Assembly: GCA_028877145.1 (NCBI GenBank)
Contig: JAGWOX010000011.1
Coordinates: forward strand, 1-34,027
DNA length: 34,027 bases
From: Acidobacteriota bacterium
GTDB taxonomy: Bacteria; Acidobacteriota; Terriglobia; Acidiferrales; UBA7541
Direction of reading: 5' to 3'
Shown piece after piece: positions 1 through 8,308 of the stretch. The position numbers and the translations under genes are program-made. The notes under the pieces are model-generated. The model worked only from the letters and a program-made list of their open reading frames with translations, ran no database searches and was not told the DNA's origin. Positions within the stretch are counted from its first letter, which is position 1. Each line of letters opens with the position of its first letter.

Positions 1-2
1 CC

Positions 3-293
3 GAACATTTCATTTCCGAATCGATGAAGCGGTTCGAGGAAAGCACCAAGGGGTCTGGCGTCGTCATTCGCCCGTGGCTTCAGGCCTTTGCCTGGCGCAC
101 CAAGAGCTTCTCCGTCAATTACATCTTGACGGAAATGCACGAAGCCAAACAGGACGGTGGAATCGGTTTTCTCTTCTGGAACGCGGACAACAAATACCCG
201 AAGCCCCTCGAAGCGATGACCCAAATCCGCGCTCTGGGAGGCCGCACGCCTACCCGCCCCGCGCTGCAAAAGGCGGGTGGCGCCGGCTGGTGA
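3..293 (+). CDS. Putative glycosidase, DUF4015-like, C-terminal fragment
   Basis: The frame is open to the left edge of the window, so only the last 96 codons are visible. The fragment contains IRPWLQAFAW, then a Tyr-rich stretch, then GIGFLFWNADNKYPKP. This order (PWLQ.F ... GGxGxxxWNxxNxY) is what I recall of the C-terminus of the putative glycosyl hydrolase family DUF4015, a TIM-barrel family related to GH13-type enzymes. The tail after the WNADNKY motif is short and rich in Gly, Arg and Pro. The stop lies 16 bases from the stop of the convergent aldose epimerase gene, with no room for a dedicated terminator. The substrate is unknown. The family call is from motif memory and the N-terminus is missing. 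Confidence 0.7.
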   Translation, partial: EHFISESMKRFEESTKGSGVVIRPWLQAFAWRTKSFSVNYILTEMHEAKQDGGIGFLFWNADNKYPKPLEAMTQIRALGGRTPTRPALQKAGGAGW

Positions 294-309
294 GCCTGAA
301 TCGTCGTCT

Positions 310-1461
310 CTACCGCGCCGAGAATTTGAACACGGTCGTCTGCCGGTACACCTGCCCCGGCTTCAGAACCGTTGACGGGAAATTCGGGTGGTTCGGCGAA
401 TCGGGATAGTGCTGGGTTTCGAGCGTGAATCCGTAGCGATACTTGTAGGCTTTGCCGCCCTTCCCCACCAGCGTCCCGTCCAGGAAATTCCCGCTGTAAA
501 ACTGTATCCCCGGCTCGGTGGTGTAGACGGTGAGCACGCGTCCGGTCTTCGGTGAATAGGCGCGCGCGGCGAGCACCAGCCCGGTCTTGTGGTCGCGGTT
601 CACGACCCAGTTGTGATCGTAGCCGCCCGCGATTTTCAGTTGCGGGTTGTTCTCATTGATGCGCGCTCCGATAGGCGTCGGCTTCAGAAAATCGAATGGC
701 GTCCCTTTCACGCTCACGATCTCTCCGGTGGGGATCTGGGTTTTGTCGGTCGGCGTGTATTCGTCGGCGTTGATCATCAGCACCGTGTCGAGAATGTCGC
801 CGTTGCCCTGTCCATCCAGGTTGAAGTAAGCGTGGTTGGTCAGATTGATGACCGTGGGCTTGTCGGTGGTGGCCCAATACTGGATGCGCAGGGCGTTCTG
901 GTCGGTCAGCGTGTAGATCACTCGCACGTGGAGGGTGCCGGGATAACCCTGATCGCCATTGGGGCTGGTGAGCGTCAACTCGACGGCAGGATTCGCGGAT
1001 TTCGTCAGCTCCCGCGCTTGCCATACCAGCTTGTCGAATCCCTTTGTGCCGCCGTGCAGGCTGTTCACGCCGTTGTTGATCGGCAGCTTGTAGGTGACGC
1101 CGTCGAGCGTGAAGCGTCCCTTGGCAATCCGGTTCGCGTAGCGCCCGGCGATGGCGCCGAAATACGCCGTGTCCTTCTCGTACCCCTCCACCGAGCTGTA
1201 GCCCAGAATGACGTCAGCCAGCTTGCCGTTCTTGTCGGGCACTTTTAGCGAAACCAGCCGCGCGCCGAAATTCGTGATCGCGGCCTGCACCCCGTTCTTG
1301 TTGGTCAGCACGTACAACTGAATCGGTGTTCCGTCAGCCAGTTTGCCGAATGGCAGCTTCTTGATTTTCGGTCCCGCGTCGGCCCGCAGGCGTGGTGTTG
1401 TGATTGTGACGGCCGCGACGGCCGCGAGCAGAGTGAATGCAGTGCGAATTGGGAATCCCAT
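310..1461 (-). CDS. galM: Secreted aldose 1-epimerase (mutarotase)
   Basis: A 383-residue protein of the galactose mutarotase family, which interconverts alpha and beta anomers of hexoses. Residues 1-28 form a signal peptide (hydrophobic core LLAAVAAVTITT, then RLRADA), so it likely acts in the periplasm, unlike the cytoplasmic E. coli enzyme. Family landmarks are present: GRYANRI near 107-112, NSLHGG with His136, the TNHAYFNL motif with His210 as probable general acid, and TLETQHYPDSPNHPNFP with Glu348 as probable base. Length is usual for a secreted GalM plus signal peptide. The start is an ATG at 1461. It lies downstream of the small secreted protein on the same strand, 229 bases away, so it may have its own promoter, though I could not identify one. 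Function is confident; the in vivo sugar is not known. Confidence 0.93.
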   Translation of the reverse strand: MGFPIRTAFTLLAAVAAVTITTPRLRADAGPKIKKLPFGKLADGTPIQLYVLTNKNGVQAAITNFGARLVSLKVPDKNGKLADVILGYSSVEGYEKDTAYFGAIAGRYANRIAKGRFTLDGVTYKLPINNGVNSLHGGTKGFDKLVWQARELTKSANPAVELTLTSPNGDQGYPGTLHVRVIYTLTDQNALRIQYWATTDKPTVINLTNHAYFNLDGQGNGDILDTVLMINADEYTPTDKTQIPTGEIVSVKGTPFDFLKPTPIGARINENNPQLKIAGGYDHNWVVNRDHKTGLVLAARAYSPKTGRVLTVYTTEPGIQFYSGNFLDGTLVGKGGKAYKYRYGFTLETQHYPDSPNHPNFPSTVLKPGQVYRQTTVFKFSAR

Positions 1462-1690
1462 GTCTCGTTTTTTTCTCCGATTGCTTCGGGCCCCGGGCCT
1501 TCGACGATCGCCAGCGCCCCGCCTTTTCTATCACGTTTTTGGCCCAAAGAAAACGATTTCACGGGGATATCGGATGCTCCCGGCTGAACCAGTCCGCACA
1601 TTGCGGGCGCCGGGTTGTGGTCCGGGCGCCGGTAGCTTCGCTCTCGGTCCCCGGTGCGCTGGCACCCCGACTGCCATTTTTCCGTCGCGG

Positions 1691-2149
1691 TTAACGCCGA
1701 TTATGCTTGGTGCTGGAGGGTGGTCCAGACTTGACCGGCGTGCCGGTCTCTTCCCTCACTGCCTGTTTCCACTCCTGGCATTTTTGTTGAGCCGGTCCGA
1801 CCGCCGTAAAGGTCGTGATGGGACCGATCGGAGCCCCGGTGGCCGCTGATTCCGGCCCGTGACTCGTTACCGTTCCTTCCCCCACAGCGGGGCCTTCAAA
1901 GACGCCCAGGCTCTTCTGCCAATGACGCTGGTGTTTCTCTCCGTATACCGCGAAGACGTCCAGCGACCACGCGTAACGGACCGAGGTGCCCGAAATCTGG
2001 GTCATTTCGCAGGCGTAGTTGCTGAGCTTCTCTCCGTGGTAAACAAGCGGCGGCAGTGGAAGTTTCTTGGCTTTTTTCGGTCCGGCGAGCCCGCTTACAG
2101 AAAACACCAGCGCCAGAGCCGCAATGACCCCTGCCTTTGGACTCGGCAT
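1691..2149 (-). CDS. Small secreted protein of unknown function
   Basis: A 152-residue protein. An ATG at 2149 is preceded by a GGGGAGG ribosome binding site, and this decides the start over a longer reading frame that runs into the neighbouring oxidoreductase gene. Residues 1-22 look like a signal peptide (hydrophobic VIAALALVFSVSGLAG). The mature part starts with a basic Lys-rich stretch (PKKAKK), has two cysteines (in YACEMT and QKCQEW) and ends in a Pro/Ser/Arg-rich tail. I do not recognise a domain. It lies 43 bases downstream of the oxidoreductase on the same strand, so the two are probably co-transcribed. No function is assigned. Confidence 0.72.
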   Translation of the reverse strand: MPSPKAGVIAALALVFSVSGLAGPKKAKKLPLPPLVYHGEKLSNYACEMTQISGTSVRYAWSLDVFAVYGEKHQRHWQKSLGVFEGPAVGEGTVTSHGPESAATGAPIGPITTFTAVGPAQQKCQEWKQAVREETGTPVKSGPPSSTKHNRR

Positions 2150-2192
2150 AGTGCCTCCCCTGTTTGGGACGGGGCCACCGGGACCCTGCGTG

Positions 2193-3554
2193 TTACTTCT
2201 GAACCAGGTCCGTTGCTCCGGCCTTCGCTTTCTCCTCGGCAATCGAGGCGAGCATCGTCTCGTTGTCGGCGAACTTGAACGACGGCACGCCGCGCTCGCG
2301 CGCCTGCTTCTCTTCCGCCCGCGCCAGATGGGCCAAATCCTCCTTGGGCACGGCTTCAATGCCTTTGTTCTCGAGTTGGCGCAGAATCTCGGCGGCGGTG
2401 GGAGTGGGTGTATCAACCGCGCTTTCCAGGTACTTGAGAACGTGCGTCGCGCCCTGTTCGGCGTCAAAGCGCGCCACCCCGACCAGTCCCTCGCTCGCCT
2501 TGCGCGCCCAGCCCACGACGTACGTGCCCTCGATCACTTTTCTCGTCTGCGAATCGAACACTTCGTAAGCCGCCCGTTTGGGATCGCCGTCATCCGGATT
2601 CGTCACATATCCTGCGGAAGCGTATGGCAGGCCGAAGTTGGGATCCGCGACGTCGCCGATGGCAAAAATCATCGTATCCACATCCAGTTCCGACGTGCGG
2701 TCGCTCGCCTTGGCCGACGTTCCTCCGTTGCGCGCCACCAGCATGTTTTCGGTCAGCGTGAGCCGGTCGATCCGCCCGCTCGCGTCGGCATGGATGGCCT
2801 GTGGGGAAGTGAGGAAGGAGAACCGCAGCCGTGGCCCCGGCGTTTCCTGCGCGGGCTTGGCCAGCACCGGAAACGTCGCTTCGCTCAGTTTCGAGATGTC
2901 CTGCCCCACGCTCGTCATGTTTTCCTTCACGCGATCGAGTTCCTCCTCGAACGCCTTCCGGTCTAGGAACATCTCGATGTGCTCGAATTCCTTGTGGTCG
3001 AATTTCGCCTCGAACGGGCCGCGCCGCGCCACCACGATCACCTCTTCCGTGGACCGGTCCGGGTCGTCGATCAGCAGCCAGCGCGCGATGTCCACCATCA
3101 CGTTTCCCATGCCCACGATCGCGATGCGCTTCCCGGTCGAAAAATTCTGCGACGAGAATGGCGGCAGCAGATTGTAGTGGTAGACGAAATCCTTCGCCGA
3201 ATACACGCCGAGCGAATCCTCGCCTTCCAGGCCCAGCTTCTTCGTTCCCTGCGCGCCCACCGCGCACACCAGCGCCGTCGGCCCGAGATCCCGCAGCGCC
3301 TCGAGCGTCACCGCCTGCTCGCCGCCCACGGCGACGTTGCCGATATAGTGCAGGTTCGGCTGGCTGAGCATCTTGCCGAACTGCTTGCGCAGGCCCGACT
3401 TCATCTTCTCCTTCACCGGATAAATGCCGTATTCGGCCAGCCCGCCCGGCTTGATGTCGCGGTTGAACAGCAGCACCTCATGCCCGGCCTGGGCCAGCTT
3501 ATTCGCGCCATAGAGTCCCGCCGGTCCTGCACCCACTACGAAGACAGTTTTCAC
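2193..3554 (-). CDS. FAD-dependent pyridine nucleotide oxidoreductase, FprA/adrenodoxin reductase-like
   Basis: A 453-residue flavoprotein that probably moves electrons between NADP(H) and ferredoxin. The N-terminus carries the FAD motif GAGPAG (residues 8-13). A second dinucleotide motif GMGNVMVDIAR lies at about 148-158 and should bind NADP(H). Near the C-terminus, IFAIGDVADP and VVGWARKASEGLVG match the conserved FAD-contacting region of the FprA/adrenodoxin reductase family, where GW.KRGP.G is usual. About 60 extra residues follow, helical and charged. The chosen start is a GTG at 3554 behind GGAGCGAGG. A TTG at 3608 opens a longer frame but has no ribosome site, and a TGTATA box on the plus strand (3576-3581) could be a -10 lying inside that extension. 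No Cys cluster is seen, so a GltD-type iron-sulfur subunit is less likely. Confidence 0.82.
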   Translation of the reverse strand: MKTVFVVGAGPAGLYGANKLAQAGHEVLLFNRDIKPGGLAEYGIYPVKEKMKSGLRKQFGKMLSQPNLHYIGNVAVGGEQAVTLEALRDLGPTALVCAVGAQGTKKLGLEGEDSLGVYSAKDFVYHYNLLPPFSSQNFSTGKRIAIVGMGNVMVDIARWLLIDDPDRSTEEVIVVARRGPFEAKFDHKEFEHIEMFLDRKAFEEELDRVKENMTSVGQDISKLSEATFPVLAKPAQETPGPRLRFSFLTSPQAIHADASGRIDRLTLTENMLVARNGGTSAKASDRTSELDVDTMIFAIGDVADPNFGLPYASAGYVTNPDDGDPKRAAYEVFDSQTRKVIEGTYVVGWARKASEGLVGVARFDAEQGATHVLKYLESAVDTPTPTAAEILRQLENKGIEAVPKEDLAHLARAEEKQARERGVPSFKFADNETMLASIAEEKAKAGATDLVQK

Positions 3555-3835
3555 GATTCCTCGCTCCAGGTGATTTGTATACACCCATTCGCCCATGATG
3601 CGCAGCAACTAGCTTACCGTTTTGCCGGCCCCGTGTCCGGGAGCCGCTAACCCCTTTTCTGTAAAGGTGATAGGCTCCGATTCGTAACGGCGGCAAATGC
3701 GCGCTTCCCGCAGCTCGCCGCGAGCCTTCGCGCACCGCGGCGCGCAACTCCGCTTGTTTCTTCGTCAATTTGCGATATTGTTGGCAGCGCTCCGGGACCG
3801 ATCGCTCGGAGCGAAGCGCGTCAAAGGAGCCTCTT

Positions 3836-5362
3836 GTGAACAAAATGTTGCGCCAATGGAATGTAGCGGTCGTTTTCGCCCTGATCGTGAGCGCGGCAAC
3901 CGCCGCTCGTGCCCAGCAGAAAAACGATTGGTCGTCGCTCGACCAATTCATTCACTCGTCCATGGAATCGTGGAAAGTGCCGGGCGCGGCCGTGGCCATC
4001 GTCCACGGTCAATCGGTCGTCTACATGAAAGGCTTCGGTGTGCGCGACATTCGCACCGGCGAACCCGTCACGCCCGACACGCTCTTCGACATCGGCTCCT
4101 GCACGAAAGCGTTCACCTCGGCGGCGGTCGCCATGCTCGTCGACGAGGGCAAGATGCGCTGGGACGGCCGCGTGCGCGACTACGTCCCCTTTTTCCATCT
4201 TTACGATCCACTCGCCGATGAGTACGTCACCATGCGCGATCTGCTCTCGCACCGCACCGGCGTCCCCGGCACCGATCTGCTTTGGTACGGCGCGCCCTAC
4301 ACGCGCGAGGAGATCGTGCGCCGAATGAAATACGCCAAGCCCAATGCCGGTTTCCGTGCCCGTTTCCAATACCAGAACGTCATGTTCGTGGTTGCCGGCT
4401 ACGCCGTGGGCCAGGTCACCGGCGGAACGTGGGACCAGTTCGTCGAGCGCCGCATTTTCGATCCGCTCGGCATGACCGAATCCGATACCAGCGCCGTCCA
4501 GGCCCAGCGCTCTTCCAATTTCGCCGATCCTCACCGGCAGAAGCCCGATGGCTCCGTGATCAAGATCCCCTGGCGGAATATCGACGACGCCGGCCCCGCC
4601 GGCTCGATCAATTCCAGCGTGCGCGACATGTCCAAGTGGATCACCTTCCAGTTGCATGACGGCGTCTACGAAGGCAAGCGCCTGGTCTCCGCCAAAAACA
4701 TGCGCGAAATGCACACGCCGCAGATGGTGATCCAGCCCGAAGGAGAAATTCCGGAGGTCTTCTTCCCGGATGCCAAACTGCTCAGTTATGGCCTTGGCTG
4801 GTTCATCGAGGATTATCGCGGTCACGAGCTGATCCTGCATCCTGGCGATATCGACGGATTCTCCGCCATGGTGGTCCTGATCCCCGATCTCGACACCGGC
4901 TACGTCGTGCTCGTCAATCTGGGAAACATGTACCGCCAGGTGCTCAGCTACCACATCGCTGACGAATTGCTCGGCCTCCCAGAGATCGATTGGAGCGCCC
5001 GCTACCGCAAGCTCCGCGCGCAACTCGAAACCGAAAGCCAGAAGCAAATCGCGTCCTGGGAATCGAAGCGCAAACGCGGCACCCACCCCACGCTCCCGCT
5101 CGCCGCCTACGCCGGCACGTATGACAATCAACTCTACGGCCACGCTGAGATCGCTGTGGATGCCGGCAAGCTGGTCCTCCGATTCCACGGCTCCTCCGCG
5201 CCGCTCGAACACTTCCAATACGACACCTTCATCTCCGATCTCGGCCTGATCGGCAAGAACCGCCTCACCTTCGCACTCGATGCCGACGGCAGCGCCGCCC
5301 AATTCACCATCGCCGGAATCAAATTCCGCCGCGCCGGGAAAACGGCCTCCGCATCTCGGTGA
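3836..5362 (+). CDS. Secreted serine hydrolase, class C beta-lactamase / penicillin-binding family
   Basis: A 508-residue protein of the beta-lactamase-related (PF00144) fold, a family of esterases, D-aminopeptidases, DD-peptidases and lactamases. The signal peptide is residues 1-27 (hydrophobic VAVVFALIVSAATA, cleavage after ARA). The catalytic SxxK is SCTK (Ser88, Lys91). The second motif is YQN (Tyr179, Asn181). The third motif position holds HPGDIDGF (His335), the histidine variant common in non-lactamase members. The last 100 residues form a separate beta-rich domain like DUF3471, which follows many of these hydrolases. The start is a GTG at 3836 behind AAAGGAG; an in-frame ATG nine bases later is the alternative. 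It is divergent from the flavoprotein gene. The substrate cannot be read from sequence; a true beta-lactamase role is not implied. Confidence 0.9.
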   Translation: MNKMLRQWNVAVVFALIVSAATAARAQQKNDWSSLDQFIHSSMESWKVPGAAVAIVHGQSVVYMKGFGVRDIRTGEPVTPDTLFDIGSCTKAFTSAAVAMLVDEGKMRWDGRVRDYVPFFHLYDPLADEYVTMRDLLSHRTGVPGTDLLWYGAPYTREEIVRRMKYAKPNAGFRARFQYQNVMFVVAGYAVGQVTGGTWDQFVERRIFDPLGMTESDTSAVQAQRSSNFADPHRQKPDGSVIKIPWRNIDDAGPAGSINSSVRDMSKWITFQLHDGVYEGKRLVSAKNMREMHTPQMVIQPEGEIPEVFFPDAKLLSYGLGWFIEDYRGHELILHPGDIDGFSAMVVLIPDLDTGYVVLVNLGNMYRQVLSYHIADELLGLPEIDWSARYRKLRAQLETESQKQIASWESKRKRGTHPTLPLAAYAGTYDNQLYGHAEIAVDAGKLVLRFHGSSAPLEHFQYDTFISDLGLIGKNRLTFALDADGSAAQFTIAGIKFRRAGKTASASR

Positions 5363-5707
5363 ACCGGGAACCCGATCATCTCAATCGAAGCGAGGGACTG
5401 AGGGACTCCGGAAGCGCTAGGGCCAGCTACAAAGTATCCCGCACCTCTCGCCGGAAACCGCCCTACCCGCATCTACCACTCCTGCCAGATTTGCCAACGT
5501 GCGACTGGCGGGACGCCTTAGATTCCGGCGTGCTTCCTTTCTGCGCCGTACTCCTGGCTAAGAAAGTGTTTTCCCAAATTGGGAATATCGGGTATTATGA
5601 GCCGAGCATTAGCGGTTTTCTTCCGCCCACATAGAGTTTTTCTTCAGATCGCAAGACCCCGGAAGTACCGCAGGAGAAAGATACCCCTATCTGTTCCCCC
5701 TGAAACG
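5363..5707. other. Intergenic region upstream of the MepK-like gene
   Basis: This 345-base stretch between the serine hydrolase and the endopeptidase gene has no convincing coding frame. An open frame at 5359-5634 shows no recognisable protein and no ribosome site. The right half holds a perfect palindrome at 5571-5585 and a possible -10 box at 5593-5598, listed separately. A degenerate sequence near 5375-5405 weakly resembles the dispersed GTCATCC repeat. Confidence 0.5.
5571..5598 (+). promoter_or_regulatory. Candidate promoter with operator-like palindrome
   Basis: TTCCCAA-A-TTGGGAA (5571-5585) is a perfect inverted repeat with 7-base arms around one central base. It is followed by TATTAT at 5593-5598, one mismatch from a sigma70 -10 box. 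The palindrome would cover the -35 position, where the match to TTGACA is poor. That pattern fits an activator- or repressor-controlled promoter. If the -10 is real, transcription starts near 5605 and translation must begin at the ATG at 5708. Confidence 0.35.
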
Positions 5708-6292
5708 ATGGTGAAGAGAATAGAAAGACCCGTGCTGTCAGTCTTGCTTAGCCTTTTCGCGGTTTGCGGCATGTTCTCCGCCCTCCCTTCAACCGCGAAT
5801 GCCACCTCCAACGCTTCGAAAGTAGACGCTTCAGCATCAAGGTACGAACTCCGCCTCTTTGAGACACACCGAGACCGGACGATCGACATCGTCTACCGCC
5901 AAGGGGACGAGTACATCCCTTCGGCCCTCAACAAGCTTGATCATTTCCTCCGCGACCATCTGAACAACGACACGTACGATATGGATCCCCACGTCTTCGA
6001 TCTGCTTCACGCGCTCCTTGTCAAGGTCGGCCGCCCGAACGCCGTCATCGATATTATTTGCGGCTACCGTTCCCCATCGACCAACGCCTATCTGCGCTCT
6101 CACTCTGACGGTGTTGCGAGCCACAGCCTGCACATGAAAGGCGAAGCCATTGATATTCGTGTTCCGGGCGTCCCGCTCTCGAAACTGCGCAAGGCCGCGC
6201 TGTCGCTTCATCTCGGCGGAGTGGGGTACTACCCGCATTCCGATTTCATCCACGTGGACGTCGGCCGCGTTCGTCAGTGGGTACTGAAATAG
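5708..6292 (+). CDS. mepK: MepK/YcbK-like murein endopeptidase (peptidase M15A, DUF882)
   Basis: A 194-residue exported zinc peptidase. It closely follows E. coli MepK (YcbK), which cleaves meso-DAP to meso-DAP 3-3 cross-links in peptidoglycan. Visible matches are LNKLDHFLRDH, DIICGYRSPSTN, the metal-binding HMKGEAID (His142, Asp149), SKLRKAALSLHLGGVGYYP and DFIHVDVGRVRQW (His182). Residues 1-31 are a signal peptide (VLSVLLSLFAVCGMFSALP ... ANA). The ATG at 5708 gives a sensible signal peptide and usual family length. Upstream in-frame starts at 5579 and 5597 would add a basic leader and overlap the candidate promoter. The ribosome site is weak. It is convergent, 12 bases apart, with the L,D-transpeptidase gene whose products it would cut. 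Confidence 0.88.
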   Translation: MVKRIERPVLSVLLSLFAVCGMFSALPSTANATSNASKVDASASRYELRLFETHRDRTIDIVYRQGDEYIPSALNKLDHFLRDHLNNDTYDMDPHVFDLLHALLVKVGRPNAVIDIICGYRSPSTNAYLRSHSDGVASHSLHMKGEAIDIRVPGVPLSKLRKAALSLHLGGVGYYPHSDFIHVDVGRVRQWVLK

Positions 6293-6304
6293 CCTGGCAA
6301 TAAC

Positions 6305-8101
6305 TTAGAGCCGCGAAGCGGCTGTGGCCGGCTGCGGGTAGGGACGCCTTTGCGCCAGTTCCTTTTCCAGGTCGGCATCGAGCCGGTAGACATCGCTGAA
6401 AAAATACACTCTGCCGTTATCAGCGACCACAGCGGTGCCGTAAACGATCAGGACGGGGACGGGCTTTCGGAGCTCCTCTCGGAAAGTCTTGTCCCCGTTC
6501 ATCGCTTCCAGCACGCGGTCGGCCGTCCAGTCGCCGGGATTGTCGCGCAAAGCCCACACCGCCAGCGCCACCGGGTCCTCCACGCGAATACATCCGTGGC
6601 TGAAATCCCGTCGCGACTTCGAAAATAGCGACGTCGCCGGCGTAGCGTGCATGTACACGTCGTATGGATTCGGCATATCGAATTTGACGAGGCCCAGCGA
6701 GTTCTTCGGTCCCGGCCTCTGCCGAACGTGCACCTCTCCCTCCCTGATCCTGTCCAGTAGCCCGGCGCTTACGGCTCCCTCGCTTACCACCTGCCGCCGG
6801 TCGTCCACCACCTGGTAGTTATGCTTGATCAGATAGTCGGAATTCTTCCGGATGTCGGGAACGATCTCCTTTCGCTGAATCGAGTACGGCACGTTCCAGT
6901 AAGGCCGGAAAAGCACCGAATCCATTTCTGTCGCGAAGACCGGCGTCTTGTGGCCGTATGCCTTGCCGACCACCACCTTCATCGTCAACACTTGCCGGTG
7001 GTTCTCGGACATCGCGTGCAGCCGGAACTCGGGAATGTTCACGATGATCGGCGGCCGCTCGAATTGATGCGGCAGCCAGCGCCAGCGCTCGAGCGTCAGT
7101 TCAATCTGCTCCACACGCTCGCTGAGCGGCGTGTTCAACTCCTTCAACGTTTCGCGGCCCAGAACTCCGTCGGGATCGAGGCCGTGGCGAACCTGGAATT
7201 CCCTCACGCCGTCGACCAGCGGCTGCCCGTAAACGTCACCGGCAGGAACCTGCGCATCAGCCGGCAAATCGCCGAGCAAGCGCAAGAATCGCGCCAGTTG
7301 CGGCAGCGCGCTGTAGCTCCCGCCGGGTTTGACGCTCTTTTTCGGAACGGAGAAAGGCTCGCCTTTATATTCCGCAGCCAGCTTCCGGTATTGTGCGAGA
7401 GCCTCGAGAGTGCGCTGGTAAGCGGGAAATGGAGGCTCGATCTCGGCGAGCGCCGGCTGAATGTCCGGCGCGCGCGCGATGCGCACGAGCAGGAATTGAG
7501 CGCGGTCGAATTTCGGCCGCTCCACATCGAAGCGTGAATGATAGGTTCCGGGGTCGACGCGTCCCAGGTGCAGATCGGAGATGTATCGCATCGCCGAAAC
7601 GCTCAGCGCCACATCGAAGTGAATCATCGCCGATTCAGAAAGCGCGCCCAGTCGCTGGAACTCGCCAAGGCGGCTGGGCCATTGGGGTCCGTCGTAATCC
7701 GCCGGTTCGAGGCCCTTCGTCTGGGCGGCCTCGATCGCGCGAATCATGGCGAGCGCCTGCGGCGTCGGCCGGGGCCGCTCGATCCAAGCGAGCCGGTCGC
7801 CGTTTGTGGCGTAAAGCTCACTGACACGGGTTTTGTAATTGGAAAAATCCGGCCAGCGCAGCCCGTCGAGTTTACCGGCGTCCAGGATGGAATGCAGTTC
7901 GGCCACGCCCGCGGCCGAAAGTTGTTGCGCCGGGGCGGGCGCCGCCCGGCTCTCATGTGCGGCAACCGGTGCGAGCGGCTCCTGCTTCGCACAGCCGCAC
8001 GGAAGCATAAGGGCCACGGCAACAATCCCCGCTGCCGCCAGTGCTCGCGCCGCGCGTATAGTTATCCGTTCCACACCACGACCCAGCAACATCGGGGCCA
8101 T
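6305..8101 (-). CDS. YcbB/LdtD-like L,D-transpeptidase
   Basis: A 598-residue murein L,D-transpeptidase that would form 3-3 cross-links between DAP residues of neighbouring stem peptides. The N-terminus has a hydrophobic segment (ALAAAGIVAVALML) followed by CGCAKQ, so it is membrane-anchored or possibly a lipoprotein with an atypical lipobox. A scaffold region follows, then a peptidoglycan-binding domain at about 289-323 (VREFQVRHGLDPDGVLG), then the YkuD catalytic domain from about 352. The active site SHGCIR is complete, with catalytic Cys504, plus a conserved His in YMHATP near 485. Length and order match E. coli YcbB (about 615 residues). I chose the ATG at 8101; ATG 8092 is possible, and a TTG at 8167 opens the frame further but adds a Cys-rich leader of no obvious use. 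Confidence 0.9.
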   Translation of the reverse strand: MAPMLLGRGVERITIRAARALAAAGIVAVALMLPCGCAKQEPLAPVAAHESRAAPAPAQQLSAAGVAELHSILDAGKLDGLRWPDFSNYKTRVSELYATNGDRLAWIERPRPTPQALAMIRAIEAAQTKGLEPADYDGPQWPSRLGEFQRLGALSESAMIHFDVALSVSAMRYISDLHLGRVDPGTYHSRFDVERPKFDRAQFLLVRIARAPDIQPALAEIEPPFPAYQRTLEALAQYRKLAAEYKGEPFSVPKKSVKPGGSYSALPQLARFLRLLGDLPADAQVPAGDVYGQPLVDGVREFQVRHGLDPDGVLGRETLKELNTPLSERVEQIELTLERWRWLPHQFERPPIIVNIPEFRLHAMSENHRQVLTMKVVVGKAYGHKTPVFATEMDSVLFRPYWNVPYSIQRKEIVPDIRKNSDYLIKHNYQVVDDRRQVVSEGAVSAGLLDRIREGEVHVRQRPGPKNSLGLVKFDMPNPYDVYMHATPATSLFSKSRRDFSHGCIRVEDPVALAVWALRDNPGDWTADRVLEAMNGDKTFREELRKPVPVLIVYGTAVVADNGRVYFFSDVYRLDADLEKELAQRRPYPQPATAASRL

Positions 8102-8308
8102 CTCGCCGCTTCCGCAGCCGTCGCACGCAACTGCCCCGCGCTTTTCAAACACACATTCTGTTGTCAATCAATCAGTTGCCGATCGACAGTCCCGGGAGTC
8201 GGATTTGACCTTCCGGGACGCAACGCCGCGCCGAAATGCTGCGCCAATTCACGCAGAAATACATCTGCGTCGGCGCTGCTTTGAAGCTCGTCGCCCGGCC
8301 CGCGCCAA

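Noticed and set aside
3821-5302. 493-codon open frame antisense to the serine hydrolase
   Set aside because: It mirrors the hydrolase in the opposite strand, is rich in Val/Asp/His/Gly as expected from GC-rich codon reversal, and has no ribosome site or recognisable domain.
5375-5405. Possible fifth copy of the GTCATCC repeat
   Set aside because: Only scattered matches (ATCATC, GAAGCGAGGGAC); too degenerate to list as a copy.
5359-5634. 91-codon frame after the serine hydrolase
   Set aside because: No recognisable protein, no ribosome site, and it overlaps the stop of the hydrolase and the candidate promoter of the next gene.
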